The notes beneath the pieces are model-generated. The model did not search any database. It was not told where the DNA came from and saw only the letters and a list, made by a program, of their open reading frames with translations. Positions 1 to 11,393 of a DNA stretch of 44,239 bases are shown here, piece after piece (the first letter of the stretch is position 1; every line of letters begins with the position of its first letter). A program made the translations under genes and the position numbers. The DNA lies in contig JAFDGC010000032.1 of NCBI GenBank assembly GCA_019309485.1, positions 1-44,239 on the forward strand, given 5' to 3'. Source of the DNA: Deltaproteobacteria bacterium (GTDB lineage Bacteria > Desulfobacterota > Desulfobacteria > Desulfobacterales > UBA2156).

Positions 1-97
1 CGGCGTCGTTTTTCTTGCCGTCTTTGATCAGGGGTGCGGCACAGCCGAACGTCAGCGCCAACACCATAAGAACCGGAATAAAAAGGGATCGGTACAT
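1..97 (-). CDS. Lipoprotein, N-terminal part only
   Basis: The window edge cuts this gene, and only about 32 codons are visible. The ATG at 97 is preceded by a strong AAGGAGG at about 104-110. The product begins MYRSLFIPVLMVLALTFGC, a classic type II signal peptide with a lipobox LTFGC, followed by a charged stretch (IKDGKKNDA). The protein is therefore an exported lipoprotein; its mature domain lies outside the window and its function cannot be assigned. It is divergent from the dikinase remnant and has its own candidate promoter at 146-174. Confidence 0.7.
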   Translation of the reverse strand, partial: MYRSLFIPVLMVLALTFGCAAPLIKDGKKNDA

Positions 98-145
98 GGT
101 GGACCTCCTTCTTTCAAGGGGAAGGGAAAGGAACGGATATCGCGT

Positions 146-174
146 AAAGTAACCGACTCGGGGCCTTTTGTCAA
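146..174 (-). promoter_or_regulatory. Candidate sigma70 promoter for the lipoprotein gene
   Basis: On the minus strand there is a perfect -35 TTGACA (174-169), a 17-base spacer and a weak -10 TACTTT (151-146). It lies about 50 bases upstream of the lipoprotein ATG. It occupies the place where the dikinase remnant would need its own 5' region, so that remnant seems to have no promoter of its own. Confidence 0.45.
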
Positions 175-209
175 CGTTTGTCTTGGCAGATCCCCCGGGC
201 TGTACCCAA

Positions 210-614
210 AGCGTATCCCCGGGGGCCGCCTCCGGAATGGTGGTCTTCGATGCGGACCTGGCCGAGACATGGGCCAAAAAGGACGGGAAGGACGTCATCA
301 TGGTCCGGCCCGAGACCAAGCCCGACGATGTGCACGGGATGCTGGCGGCCCTCACCGCGGACCGGATCGCCGAATATGCCCAGTTCTTCTCCTTCGGGAC
401 CAACGACCTGACCCAGACCACCTTCGGGATATCCCGGGACGACACCGAAGCGGGATTCCTCATCGACTATCTGGAAAAGGGAATCCTCAAGGAGAACCCC
501 TTCGCCGTCATCGACCGGGAAGGGGTGGGGGAACTCATGTCGTGTTCGCCCTTCCGGGTCCCCATCGCCCGGCTGGCCGCGGCCCATGCCGCCCTGGCGG
601 ATCGGGACCGCTAA
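210..614 (+). pseudogene. ppdK: Collapsed remnant of pyruvate phosphate dikinase
   Basis: An open frame joins three separated pieces of pyruvate phosphate dikinase (pyruvate + ATP + Pi to PEP). Piece one, from about 213, resembles the start of the phosphohistidine domain ([14 protein letters not shown], then [12 protein letters not shown]). The catalytic-His stretch expected next (TARGGMTSHA-type) is missing. Piece two, from about 345, matches the C-terminal PEP-binding domain ([21 protein letters not shown]). Piece three, from about 538, is the extreme C-terminus ([15 protein letters not shown]), without the GEHGGDP region between. The normal protein is near 870 residues; this is about 135. 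There is no convincing start codon or ribosome site (only TTG at 168). It cannot be catalytic. The reading frame is intact across both joins, which is unusual for decay; assembly collapse is an alternative. Confidence 0.75.
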
Positions 615-1021
615 CGATCCTTTTTCAGATCGTCTTTCAGCTTCTGGTCGAGTTTGTCGAACAGGTCCTTTTGTTTTTGGGCCTGTTGTGCCTTGAAGGA
701 CTCGATCCGGGCGTCCATGTTTTTGCGGGAGGCCTGAAACGCCTCCACGGCGTCCTTCAAGACATCCCCCGTCTCCCCTTTCGGGATGCTTTCCAGGAGT
801 CGATGATCCTGGATGAACAACCGGGTGCCGAAAGGCCCCTGGGCGACCTTGAGGATGTCCATTTGTGCCAGCTTCTTGCAGATGAGGTTGACGTGTTCCG
901 CGGAAAAGGACAGCAGTTCGGCCACGGCCTCAATGCTCGCGGGGGCGTCTTCCCGGTGCTCCAAAACCCGGACGGCGGCCACCACCAGGTGCGCTTCGGT
1001 ATATAAGTCCTTGTTTTTCAC
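611..1021 (-). CDS. Winged-helix-like hypothetical protein
   Basis: A 136-residue protein starting at GTG 1021 ([13 protein letters not shown] follows); an ATG at 1081 would add 20 poorly conserved-looking residues. Residues 1-75 look like a small winged helix ([29 protein letters not shown], then a wing-like GPFGTRLFI). Residues 85-136 are charged and Lys/Gln-rich, with coiled-coil character ([23 protein letters not shown]). I recall similar proteins in Desulfobacteria with no assigned function. The product could bind DNA, but nothing in the sequence shows a target. Its stop overlaps the stop of the convergent dikinase remnant by 4 bases, and it is divergent from eno. Confidence 0.6.
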   Translation of the reverse strand: MKNKDLYTEAHLVVAAVRVLEHREDAPASIEAVAELLSFSAEHVNLICKKLAQMDILKVAQGPFGTRLFIQDHRLLESIPKGETGDVLKDAVEAFQASRKNMDARIESFKAQQAQKQKDLFDKLDQKLKDDLKKDR

Positions 1022-1100
1022 TTTCAAAAAACCGTTTCCGTTGAAATGTAAAAATCGCGTTGATCGCCTGCAACCCCGCATATTTCAGGGTCTCGGGCGG

Positions 1101-1129
1101 TTGACATCATTTTTGAATGAGAGTAGCAT
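1101..1129 (+). promoter_or_regulatory. Candidate sigma70 promoter for eno
   Basis: Perfect -35 TTGACA at 1101-1106, a 17-base spacer and -10 TAGCAT at 1124-1129. This places transcription start about 55 bases before the eno ATG, in the divergent gap with the winged-helix gene. Confidence 0.6.
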
Positions 1130-1190
1130 CTCACCGATTTTTGTCAAGCCGGTTGCCCCGCCATCCACAAGGGGCGCAAAGGAGGGGAAA

Positions 1191-2440
1191 ATGACCGAGA
1201 TCGTTGAAATCAAGGCGAGACAGATCCTGGATTCGAGGGGAAATCCCACCGTGGAGGTGGACGTGACCACGGCGTGCGGCGCCCTGGGCCGGGCGGCGGT
1301 GCCGTCCGGGGCGTCCACGGGAAAACGGGAGGCCCTGGAGCTTCGGGATAAACGGGCCAAGGCCTATCACGGAAAAGGGGTGACCAAGGCCGTGGAAAAC
1401 GTCCGGAAGATCCTTGCGCCGGCGCTGTGCGGCATGGACGCCGCCGATCAGATCTCCCTGGACCTGCGGATGATCGAGCTGGACGGGACGGCCAACAAAT
1501 CCAAGCTGGGCGCCAACGCCCTCCTCGGCGTCTCCATGGCTGCGGCCCGGGCTGCTGCGGCGTCCTTCGGCCTGCCGTTGTACCGGTACCTCGGCGGGAC
1601 GGTCGCGCGGCATCTCCCCATGCCCATGATGAACATCGTCAACGGCGGCGCCCACGCCGCCAACACCCTGGATATCCAGGAGTTCATGATCGTGCCGGTG
1701 GGGGCGTCCTCCGTCACCGAGGCGATCCGTATGGGATCCGAAATCTTCCACAAGCTCAAAGCACTCCTCAAAAGCCGGGGCCTCAACACCGCGGTGGGCG
1801 ACGAAGGCGGGTTCGCGCCCGATCTCGAATCGAACGAAGACGCGATCCGGGTCATCATCGATGCCGTCGAATCTGCGGGATACCGGCCGGGCGCCGACGT
1901 GGGGATCGCGCTGGACGCCGCCGCCAGTGAATTTTATCGAAACGGCAAATATCATCTGAAATCCGAGGGAAAAACCCGGACTTCGGAGCAGATGATCGAT
2001 TATTACGAATCCCTGATTGAAAAGTATCCGGTACTTTCCGTGGAAGACGGACTCGCGGAAGGGGACTGGAAGGGATGGGCCGCCATGACGGAACGCCTGG
2101 AAGGGTTCATCCAGATCGTGGGAGACGATATCTTTGTCACCAACTCCGCCATTTTCCAAAAAGGAATCGAAAAGGGGATCGCCAACGCCATCCTTGTCAA
2201 GCTCAACCAGATCGGGACCGTCACCGAAACCCTCGAGACCATCGACATGGCCAAGGACGCCGGGTACACCACGGTCATTTCCCATCGCAGCGGCGAAACC
2301 GAGGATGCCTTCATCGCGGACCTGGCGGTGGGGGTCAACGGCGGGCAGATCAAGACCGGATCCATGTCCCGGAGCGACCGGATGGCCAAGTACAACCAGC
2401 TCATCCGTATCGAAGAAGAACTCGGAAAAGGGGCACGCTT

Positions 2441-2459
<19 letters not shown>
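1191..2459 (+). CDS. eno: Enolase
   Basis: Phosphopyruvate hydratase, interconverting 2-phosphoglycerate and phosphoenolpyruvate in the cytoplasm. The 422-residue product is full length for the bacterial family. Visible landmarks are the N-terminal [17 protein letters not shown], the Ser-loop [10 protein letters not shown]-type segment, the metal-binding [11 protein letters not shown], and SHRSGETED near the C-terminus. The ATG at 1191 follows GGAGGGG. It heads a probable three-gene run with the LolA-like gene (overlapping its 3' end) and pyrG. An upstream in-frame extension to 813 exists but does not resemble enolase and has no ribosome site. Confidence 0.97.
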
Positions 2460-5097
<2,638 letters not shown>

Positions 5098-5144
5098 CCC
5101 GAGGCGCCGCTCCCGGTGATCCTGACCGCTGTCTTTTTAAGCCT

Positions 5145-5242
5145 CCCCGCTGCCCCGCGAGGCGGGATTTCCGCTTCGCTCCGATCCGTGAAGCACTGCC
5201 CTCAGGCAGAACCTGCGGGGAATGCGCTCGCTGTTGCGGTTC
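5145..5242 (+). repeat. Dispersed structured repeat, family R1, copy 1
   Basis: About 98 bases between the convergent ends of pyrG and the GAF-ANTAR gene. It shares its whole length with 26131-26230 and its right-hand 60 bases with 7146-7208. The core carries an inner inverted repeat CTGCC...GGCAG with a 4-base loop. In copies 2 and 3 an outer CCCGC...GCGGG pair adds to this. All three copies run the same way on the plus strand. Small ORFs reading through it (EPQQRAHSPQVLPEGSASR in one frame) are by-products of the repeat. Confidence 0.8.
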
Positions 5243-5258
5243 CACGAACCCGGGTGTG

Positions 5259-5978
5259 CTATCCGTGATCCAGTTCTTCGGAGAGAAGGACCGCCTCGGC
5301 CACCTGTCGGATCGGTTTCCGGGAGTCCATGCTCCGCTTCTGGAGCCACCGGTAGGCCTCGTGCCCGCTCTTGTTTCTCCGCTTCATCAGGATTTCCTTG
5401 GCACGCTCCACCATCTTCCGGGTCTCGAGTTCTTCCTGGATCACCCGGGTCTTGACCATCAGTTCCGTGTTCATGATGGCCACGGCCGCCTGGTTGGCCA
5501 CCGTGGTGATGAGATACACTTCCGTCTCTGAAAACCGGTGGGGCGCGGCTGTGAAGCAATTGAGCACGCCGATCACCTTTTGATCCTTGCCCTGCAGCGG
5601 GACGCTGAGCATGGAGACAAGCCCCAGCTTCCTGGCCATTTCTTTTTCTTTGAAAAGCGGCTCCTCGAGGACGTTTTCCAAGATAAGCGGGCGGTTGTGG
5701 GTGGCCACGTATCCCACGACCCCTTCATCCATGCCCAGGGACCGGTCCTTGATGTAATCGGGATCGATGGCCTGGGTGGTTTTGAGGCGGATCTTTTTCG
5801 GCGCTGCGCTTTCATCGATGAGCCACAAGGAGCAGATCTCCACACCGGTGACCCTGGCGGTCACCATCACGATGAGCTTGAGGATGTCTTCCAGGTACAG
5901 CTCCGAGGTAATGGCCCGGCTGATGTCCATCAGGCCCTTTAAATACTTTTCATAGGTTTCGGGGATGGTTTTATCCAT
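5259..5978 (-). CDS. GAF-ANTAR RNA-binding regulator
   Basis: A 239-residue cytoplasmic regulator. Residues about 20-165 form a GAF sensory domain (DILKLIVMVTARVTG, GMDEGVVGYVATHNRP, GVLNCFTAAPHRFSETE). A helical linker leads to an ANTAR domain at about 175-235 (MVERAKEILMKRRNKSGHEAYRWLQ, spanning 185-210, and ending SEEL). ANTAR proteins bind paired hexaloop hairpins in leader RNA and relieve termination. There is no receiver domain, so the signal is probably a ligand bound by GAF. No target hairpin pair was recognised nearby. The ATG at 5978 follows GAAAGGATG, and the gene stands alone at the end of a minus-strand run. Confidence 0.85.
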   Translation of the reverse strand: MDKTIPETYEKYLKGLMDISRAITSELYLEDILKLIVMVTARVTGVEICSLWLIDESAAPKKIRLKTTQAIDPDYIKDRSLGMDEGVVGYVATHNRPLILENVLEEPLFKEKEMARKLGLVSMLSVPLQGKDQKVIGVLNCFTAAPHRFSETEVYLITTVANQAAVAIMNTELMVKTRVIQEELETRKMVERAKEILMKRRNKSGHEAYRWLQKRSMDSRKPIRQVAEAVLLSEELDHG

Positions 5979-6127
5979 CGCGGAATCGGCATCCTTTCAA
6001 AATAGCTGGCATCGTGAACTTCAACGTTGCAAAAGTTTATAAAAAATTCAGCATATTAAACACTCTTTGCCATGTTTTTTATGCAACACTGAGGTGAAGT
6101 GAATCGTAGCACCGGTCCCGGAAGGGG

Positions 6128-7129
6128 TCAAGCACTCCGTGGAGCGGATTTTGATGCCGGAAGGATCCTGAAAAAAGCGTCGAGGACCCGTGCCGGCGTG
6201 ATGCTTTCCAGGCACACGGGCTGCCGGCAGTCTTTGTTTCCGGATTCAAAACAGGGAAAACAATCCGAAACACCCTGCACCACGGTGGCGGCGGGTCCCA
6301 GGGGTTTCCACCGGGCGGGATCCGTGGGCCCGAAGACGGCCACGGTGAAAAGCCCCAAAAAGGCGGCCAGGTGACTGACCCCCGAATCATTCCCGATGAA
6401 CCCCATAGCGGATTTCAATGCCCGGACTAGGGCCGAAAGGTCCCCTGTGGTGAAGATGCGGAAATCCGGCGCGGCGGCCGAAAGGGCGCTTTCCAAAAAA
6501 AACTCGGCGGGACCGAGAAGAAACCCCGGATCGAATCCTTTTTCCCGGAGCAACACCGCCGTTTCAACGAACCGGTCCAGGGGCCACCGTTTCAGGGGGC
6601 TCCCCGCGCCGGGATGGATCCAGAGGGTCCGGGTGTTTTCCCCGGAAGCAAAATCAGGATCAGGGGCGGAAACGCGTTCTTCAAGGGATGGAATAAGCCC
6701 GATCTTCAGGCTTGCGTGCAAAAGATGATGGGCCGTATGAACCCGGGCGCCGGGATCGGGACGGGGCGGAATCCGGTGAATCGGCTTTTTGAAAAACCGG
6801 GAAAGGCCGGCGACAAGGGAATCGGACCGGGTGAGGGCCAGGACGATGTCGCAGGCCTCCACGGGCTGCATGGCGGCTTTGTCCGGGTTTTCCCGGTAAA
6901 GAGAGGCGAACCGCGCCGATTCCAGGGCATAGGCCTGACGCGCCAGGCCCAGGGATGCCGCCAGCGCCCCGATGGATCCCCGGCACAAAAGGCGGATTTC
7001 AAACCCGGCCGCCTTCAGCGCCCCGAACAATGGAAAGGCCGTCACCAGGTCCCCCAGGGCGCCGTGATGGATCACGAAGATGCGCCGGACAGCGGGGCGG
7101 GGGGTTTTATTTCCCCCGGCGCCTTTCAT
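6128..7129 (-). CDS. Family 9 glycosyltransferase (heptosyltransferase-like)
   Basis: A 333-residue GT-B enzyme, probably adding heptose or a related sugar to lipopolysaccharide core at the inner membrane. The N-terminal domain opens with RRIFVIHHGALGDLVTAFP, typical of the ADP-heptose:LPS family. The C-terminal donor domain has WIHPGAGSPLKRWP and FIGNDSGVSHLAAFLG followed by VFGPTDPARWKPLG. A Cys-containing tail (DCFPCF...DCRQPVC) is also common in this family. I chose ATG 7129; the open frame extends to 7222, but that extra part is encoded by a dispersed repeat. Which core sugar it transfers cannot be told. Confidence 0.85.
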   Translation of the reverse strand: MKGAGGNKTPRPAVRRIFVIHHGALGDLVTAFPLFGALKAAGFEIRLLCRGSIGALAASLGLARQAYALESARFASLYRENPDKAAMQPVEACDIVLALTRSDSLVAGLSRFFKKPIHRIPPRPDPGARVHTAHHLLHASLKIGLIPSLEERVSAPDPDFASGENTRTLWIHPGAGSPLKRWPLDRFVETAVLLREKGFDPGFLLGPAEFFLESALSAAAPDFRIFTTGDLSALVRALKSAMGFIGNDSGVSHLAAFLGLFTVAVFGPTDPARWKPLGPAATVVQGVSDCFPCFESGNKDCRQPVCLESITPARVLDAFFRILPASKSAPRSA

Positions 7130-7145
7130 TTCAGGAAACCGCAAA

Positions 7146-7208
7146 CCAACCCGCGAAGCACTGCCGTCAGGCAGAACCTGCGGGGAACGCGCTCGCTGTT
7201 GCGGTTCA
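7146..7208 (+). repeat. Dispersed structured repeat, family R1, copy 2 (short form)
   Basis: About 63 bases matching the right-hand part of copies 1 and 3. It lies between the HD gene and the glycosyltransferase gene, both on the minus strand, and overlaps the stop codon of the HD gene. It has nested pairing CCCGC...GCGGG around CTGCC-GTCA-GGCAG. It could act as a processing or attenuation hairpin in the shared transcript. Confidence 0.8.
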
Positions 7209-7769
7209 GGGATTCGGATCATTCAACAGTGGTTTGAGCCACCAGCGGTCGTGGGGCGTGTTCAACAGGGTTTCGGCAGCCTGTCTGCCCAGGGGCGTTC
7301 GAACACGCTCTTTGACAAAAGGGATCCACTTCCCGGCGCTTTGATGCCCCGCATCCGCCAGCGCCTTGAGATCGATTAAAAAGGCGAGCTGGTCAGCGTC
7401 CCGGGCCAGTTTTGCCTCCTCGCTCTCCCCCGCCTCGAATTCCTTCACCAGGGAGGCGAGGTCTTCGCCGAAGGGAAGGTCCCGGACGGCTTCGGACAGG
7501 GCGCGCGCATTATCCGCGGTGACGTATTTTTTCTGAACGGTGTTGAGATCACCGGTCCGGGCTTCCAAAAGATCGTGCACCAGGCACATGTGGATGAGAC
7601 GGGAGGCATCGATGTCGGATCGCATCCGGGAAAAGACGTATGCGATGAAGGTGGTGATAAAAACATGCTCGGCCACGGATTCGCTCCCTGCGCCCAGGAA
7701 CGGGTACCCGGACCGGGGGATTTTTTTCAGCATGGCGGCTTCAAATAAAAGATCGACGATGGCGTCCAC
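7206..7769 (-). CDS. HD-domain hydrolase (YfbR/HDDC2-like)
   Basis: A 187-residue metal-dependent phosphohydrolase. The HD signature is complete: His in SVAEHVF, the HD pair in LVHDLLEA, and the distal Asp in DADQLAF. The spacing and helical content match the HDDC2/YfbR branch, whose members dephosphorylate deoxynucleoside 5'-monophosphates; the exact substrate here is inferred. The ATG at 7769 lies after an AAAGGAAAT-like site. The stop codon falls in the edge of repeat R1 copy 2, so the last residues (NDPNP) may derive from the repeat junction. Confidence 0.8.
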   Translation of the reverse strand: MDAIVDLLFEAAMLKKIPRSGYPFLGAGSESVAEHVFITTFIAYVFSRMRSDIDASRLIHMCLVHDLLEARTGDLNTVQKKYVTADNARALSEAVRDLPFGEDLASLVKEFEAGESEEAKLARDADQLAFLIDLKALADAGHQSAGKWIPFVKERVRTPLGRQAAETLLNTPHDRWWLKPLLNDPNP

Positions 7770-7852
7770 GGCACGATTTCCTTTTCAATTGGATCTTCAT
7801 ACATTCACCATAATATGATATACAGATAGGGATTTGAATCAAGGATAAATCC

Positions 7853-7879
7853 TTGACAGGGTTTTGGAGTTCATATAGT
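7853..7879 (+). promoter_or_regulatory. Candidate promoter of the tol-pal operon
   Basis: TTGACA at 7853-7858 followed by TATAGT at 7874-7879 with a 15-base spacer; a 17-base register gives TAGTAA. It lies in an AT-rich gap about 90 bases before the tolQ ATG, divergent from the HD gene. Confidence 0.5.
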
Positions 7880-7965
7880 AAAATCCTTTTAATACTATAC
7901 AATATATTGTGTTTTCGGATCCTCTGACACCCGTTCCGGGATACGGGAACATATTAGGAGACCGC

Positions 7966-8688
7966 ATGTTGCCTCACGAAATCGACATCATTCACATGAT
8001 CGCAAACGCCAGTTTCATGGTACAATTCGTGCTCTTGGTGCTTTTGTTTTTTTCCATCACCTCGTGGACCATTATCATTGTCAAGTTTCGATTCATCCGG
8101 AAGGCCTTCAAGGAGTCGGCGGTCTTCATCGATTATTTCTGGAAAAGTCGGGATTTTTCAGAGGCCTTTGCCAAGGCCAAGGCCCTCCATGCGAGTCCGG
8201 TGGCCCGGCTTTTCCGGACCGGATACACGGAGTTGAAAAAAAACATCCAGTCCGGACCGTCCCATGCAGGAGGTTCCGATCCCGTCTCCATAAGGTCCCG
8301 GACCATGGGTGTCGATAACGTCAAGCGGGCCCTGCGGAGGGGGATCACCACCGAAACCACCCGGATGACCCAGATGGTCCCTTTTCTGGCCACCACCGGG
8401 AATACGACTCCCTTCATCGGCCTTTTCGGCACCGTGTGGGGGATCATGGGGTCGTTCCAGGGCATCGGCCTGCGGGGATCCGCCAGCCTTGCCGTTGTGG
8501 CCCCGGGGATCGCCGAAGCCCTCGTGGCCACCGCCGCAGGGCTGGCGGTGGCGATCCCGGCGGTCATCGCGTTCAATTATTTTATGCATAAAATTCGGAT
8601 CCTCGAATCCGAGCTCGATAGTTTTTCGGCGGATTTCTTGAACATCGTGGAGCGCGATCTCATGCGCATGAAAGAGAGAGGAGAATGA
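7966..8688 (+). CDS. tolQ: TolQ/ExbB-type proton channel subunit
   Basis: Inner-membrane subunit of the Tol-Pal energising complex, which uses the proton motive force to constrict the outer membrane at division. The 240-residue protein has a first transmembrane helix at about 15-35 (MVQFVLLVLLFFSITSWTII). Two further helices form the channel in the C-terminal half (TTGNTTPFIGLFGTVWGIMG, then the GIAEALVATAAGLAVAIPAV region). ATG 7966 with AGGAGA is preferred over GTG 7909. It heads an operon and overlaps tolR by four bases. Confidence 0.93.
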   Translation: MLPHEIDIIHMIANASFMVQFVLLVLLFFSITSWTIIIVKFRFIRKAFKESAVFIDYFWKSRDFSEAFAKAKALHASPVARLFRTGYTELKKNIQSGPSHAGGSDPVSIRSRTMGVDNVKRALRRGITTETTRMTQMVPFLATTGNTTPFIGLFGTVWGIMGSFQGIGLRGSASLAVVAPGIAEALVATAAGLAVAIPAVIAFNYFMHKIRILESELDSFSADFLNIVERDLMRMKERGE

Positions 8689-9104
8689 CCTCAGGCGGCA
8701 AAGAAAACGGGCTGCTGTCCGAAATCAACGTGGTTCCGCTGGTGGATGTCATGCTCGTGTTGTTGATTATTTTCATGGTGGCGGCTCCCATGATGATCCA
8801 CGGTGCCAGTGTGTCGCTTCCCGAGGCGACCCTGGATCCCATCACCGCGGAAAAAGAACCCTTGATGATCACCATGGATACCCAGCAGCGCATCTACATC
8901 AACGATTTCGAAGTCCAATTCGATTTCCTGCGGGAAAAACTGGCCAAGATCCTTGAAAACCGAACGGACCGCATGGTCTATCTCCGCGCCGACAAGGCGA
9001 TTCCGTACGGTCTTGTGGCCCGGGTCATGGCCGAAGCCAAAGGGGCCGGTGTCGAGAAGTTGGGCATGGTGACGGAACCGATCAAGACAAAGGAGAAACG
9101 ATAA
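8685..9104 (+). CDS. tolR: TolR/ExbD-type proton channel subunit
   Basis: A 139-residue partner of TolQ with one transmembrane helix (residues about 15-37) carrying the functional Asp21 in VPLVDVMLVLLIIF. The periplasmic domain follows, with the TolR/ExbD pattern (VYLRADKAIPYGLVARVM). It starts in the ATGA overlap with tolQ, after GAGGAG. The TolQ-TolR motor drives TolA. An ExbD role cannot be excluded from this gene alone, but the tolA-tolB-pal context decides it. Confidence 0.93.
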   Translation: MTSGGKENGLLSEINVVPLVDVMLVLLIIFMVAAPMMIHGASVSLPEATLDPITAEKEPLMITMDTQQRIYINDFEVQFDFLREKLAKILENRTDRMVYLRADKAIPYGLVARVMAEAKGAGVEKLGMVTEPIKTKEKR

Positions 9105-9124
9105 CGATTCCGGATGAAAGAACC

Positions 9125-9985
9125 GTGAATGCGGGACCTGCACATCCTCCCACTTTTTTAAGGGGAGACAAGGCCTACCGGCGCCAGTTTCTATGGACTT
9201 CCGTAATATCGGCGGTGTGCCACGGGGCGCTTTTTATGGGGCTCGTTTTTTCTCCGGACCTCACCCCGGCCCGGCGGTGGCCCACGTCGGTGGTGAATGT
9301 CAGCCTGGTGTCGTTGCCGGATCTCGGGAAAGGGGCGGCGTTGAATCCGCCGGCTCCGAAAGAAGCCCGCGTTCCGGAGGCGAAAAAAGAATACAAACCG
9401 GTTCCCAAAAAAAAGGCGCCCGCCCCGGATCTCAAATCAAAGCCGGACACCATTTCCCTTGCCCCGAAAAAGAAGGAAGCCAAGACATCCTTAAAGAAAA
9501 AGACCTATAAGCCCGACAAGGCCATCCAGAGGGCCGTCGAGAATGTCCACGAAAATGTTCAGGAAAAGGCACAACCCCGGGCGTCCGACCTCCTGGAGAA
9601 AGCCCTGGCGGATTTGAAACGGAAAGTCAATGAAGGGCCGCCGGGAACGGGGGGCGGCCAGGGCAATGGCGGCGGGGGGAAGACGGGTCTGGATCAGATG
9701 GATATCTACAAGATCGAAATTGCCTATTTGATCCAGCAGAACTGGGCCTTTTCGGAACAGATGGTGGGCGGGCGAAAGGACCTGGAGGCGCGGCTGGTCA
9801 TTAAAATACTCCCCGACGGCCGGATTTCGGATATGTTTTTTGAAACCAAATCCGGAAACGCGTATTTTGATGATTCGGTTTATAAAGCGGTGCAAAAATC
9901 GGATCCGCTGCCGCCCTTGCCCAGAGGATACCGGCGCCCCTCTTACATGGTCGGGTTGCGGTTTACACCCTCCGGGTTGAATTAA
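9125..9985 (+). CDS. tolA: TolA/TonB-like energy transducer
   Basis: A 286-residue periplasm-spanning protein linking the TolQR motor to TolB/Pal. The transmembrane helix at about 22-42 carries the S-x3-H signature (Ser29, His33) that contacts TolQ. A Pro/Lys-rich spacer runs to about residue 180 (repeated PKKK, KAQPR) with a Gly-rich hinge (GTGGGQGNGGGGKTG). Residues 195-286 are a TonB/TolA C-terminal domain (YLIQQNWAF, ARLVIKILPDGRI, AVQKSDPLPPLP). Start GTG 9125; no ATG suits. The spacer is shorter than the long helical TolA domain of enterics. Confidence 0.88.
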   Translation: MNAGPAHPPTFLRGDKAYRRQFLWTSVISAVCHGALFMGLVFSPDLTPARRWPTSVVNVSLVSLPDLGKGAALNPPAPKEARVPEAKKEYKPVPKKKAPAPDLKSKPDTISLAPKKKEAKTSLKKKTYKPDKAIQRAVENVHENVQEKAQPRASDLLEKALADLKRKVNEGPPGTGGGQGNGGGGKTGLDQMDIYKIEIAYLIQQNWAFSEQMVGGRKDLEARLVIKILPDGRISDMFFETKSGNAYFDDSVYKAVQKSDPLPPLPRGYRRPSYMVGLRFTPSGLN

Positions 9986-10014
9986 AAATGAAGTTTTTTT
10001 GCGAAAGGAATGGC

Positions 10015-11349
10015 ATGCGGCGATTGAATCCGAGCCGGGGTATGGCGCGGTTGTTGTTTTTCATGGGCGTGGCGGTGATGGTGTTCCGGGGTGTTGCCGG
10101 CGCCGTGGAATACATCGACATCAACAATCCGTTTATCAGAAAGATCCCCATTGCCGTTCCGTTTTTTCAGGCCAAAACCGGAACAGAAGTTCAAGCGGAA
10201 ATCGCCGAAAAAGGCGCGGTCCGGCTGGCCGAAACCCTCGAATTCACGGGATTTTTCAAGATCCTGGATCGGGCCGGCTTCCTGGAAGACCCTCAGCGCA
10301 TGGGGATCGAAACCCCCCAAATCCGATTTGACAGCTGGACCACGGTGGGGGCCGAACTTCTCGTCACCGGCGGGTTCGAGGTTTTGGACGGTGCCCTGGC
10401 CATAGAACTCCGCCTTTACGATACCTTCAAGGGGCGGTTGCTGGTGGGAAAGCGCTATCAGGGGGCCCGGACGGATCTGAAAAAGATCATCCGCCGGTTC
10501 TGTGATGACATCATCTACACCCTGACCGGGCAACACGGTATTTTCACGAGCCGCATCGCCTTTGTCTCCAACGGCACCGGAAACAAGGAGATCTACACGT
10601 GTGATTTTGACGGCAGCGATCCGAAGCAGTTGACGCGAACCAAAGCGATCACCATTTCTCCGGCATGGTCCTTAGACGGCGACTGGATTGCCTATACCTC
10701 TTACCTGAAGGGAAAGCCGGATCTTTTCATCAAAAACCTCAAAGACGGGCGAAGCCACCAGGTGACCCATGAAGGCCTCAACATCACACCGGCCTGGCGG
10801 CCCTTCCGGCAAGAGCTTGCGGCGACGCTGTCTTTTACGGGGGATCAGGAAATTTATCTATTGACGGAAACGGGAAAAACCGTTAAGAGATTGACCCACA
10901 ATCAGGGGATCGATGTTTCGCCTTCGTGGTCGCCGGACGGAAAAAAGTTTGCTTTCGTCTCCAAGCGCGCCGGGACCCCCCAGATTTATATTCAGGATGT
11001 GGAATCGAATGTGGTGCAGCGGGTCACCTATTACGGCCGCCACAACACGCAACCGGCGTGGTCGCCTGCCGGAGATCGGATCGCCTATACTTCCCTGGAA
11101 GGGGGAGAGACAAATATATTCATCGTGGGTATCGACGGGAAGGAGCCGGTACAGCTCACCCGCAACGCCGGGGACAACGAATCTCCGGCGTGGTCGCCGG
11201 ACGGCAACCTGATCGCGTTTTGCTCTTATCGGGAGGGTCCCGCGCGCATTTATGTCATGACGGCGTTCGGTACGGATCAACGGCGGCTGTTGACGCTTTC
11301 GGGAGAACAGACCGATCCAGCGTGGTCGCCCAGGAGCCAAAGAGATTAA
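10015..11349 (+). CDS. tolB: Tol-Pal translocation protein TolB
   Basis: A periplasmic beta-propeller that binds Pal and cycles with TolA. The 444-residue precursor has a Sec signal peptide ([15 protein letters not shown]...GVAGA), an N-terminal alpha/beta domain to about residue 160, then repeated propeller blades with the hallmark PAWSPDG / [13 protein letters not shown] / [14 protein letters not shown] motifs. ATG 10015 follows GAAAGGA; ATG 9988 is in frame but leaves a longer leader without a good ribosome site. It lies just downstream of tolA. Confidence 0.93.
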   Translation: MRRLNPSRGMARLLFFMGVAVMVFRGVAGAVEYIDINNPFIRKIPIAVPFFQAKTGTEVQAEIAEKGAVRLAETLEFTGFFKILDRAGFLEDPQRMGIETPQIRFDSWTTVGAELLVTGGFEVLDGALAIELRLYDTFKGRLLVGKRYQGARTDLKKIIRRFCDDIIYTLTGQHGIFTSRIAFVSNGTGNKEIYTCDFDGSDPKQLTRTKAITISPAWSLDGDWIAYTSYLKGKPDLFIKNLKDGRSHQVTHEGLNITPAWRPFRQELAATLSFTGDQEIYLLTETGKTVKRLTHNQGIDVSPSWSPDGKKFAFVSKRAGTPQIYIQDVESNVVQRVTYYGRHNTQPAWSPAGDRIAYTSLEGGETNIFIVGIDGKEPVQLTRNAGDNESPAWSPDGNLIAFCSYREGPARIYVMTAFGTDQRRLLTLSGEQTDPAWSPRSQRD

Positions 11350-11393
11350 TGGATGATTCAAAAGCGGTTTTGAACATGGAAAAGGAGGATAAG

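Noticed and set aside
7909-7965. GTG start 19 codons upstream for tolQ
   Set aside because: The ATG at 7966 has AGGAGA at proper spacing, and the extra residues are not TolQ-like.
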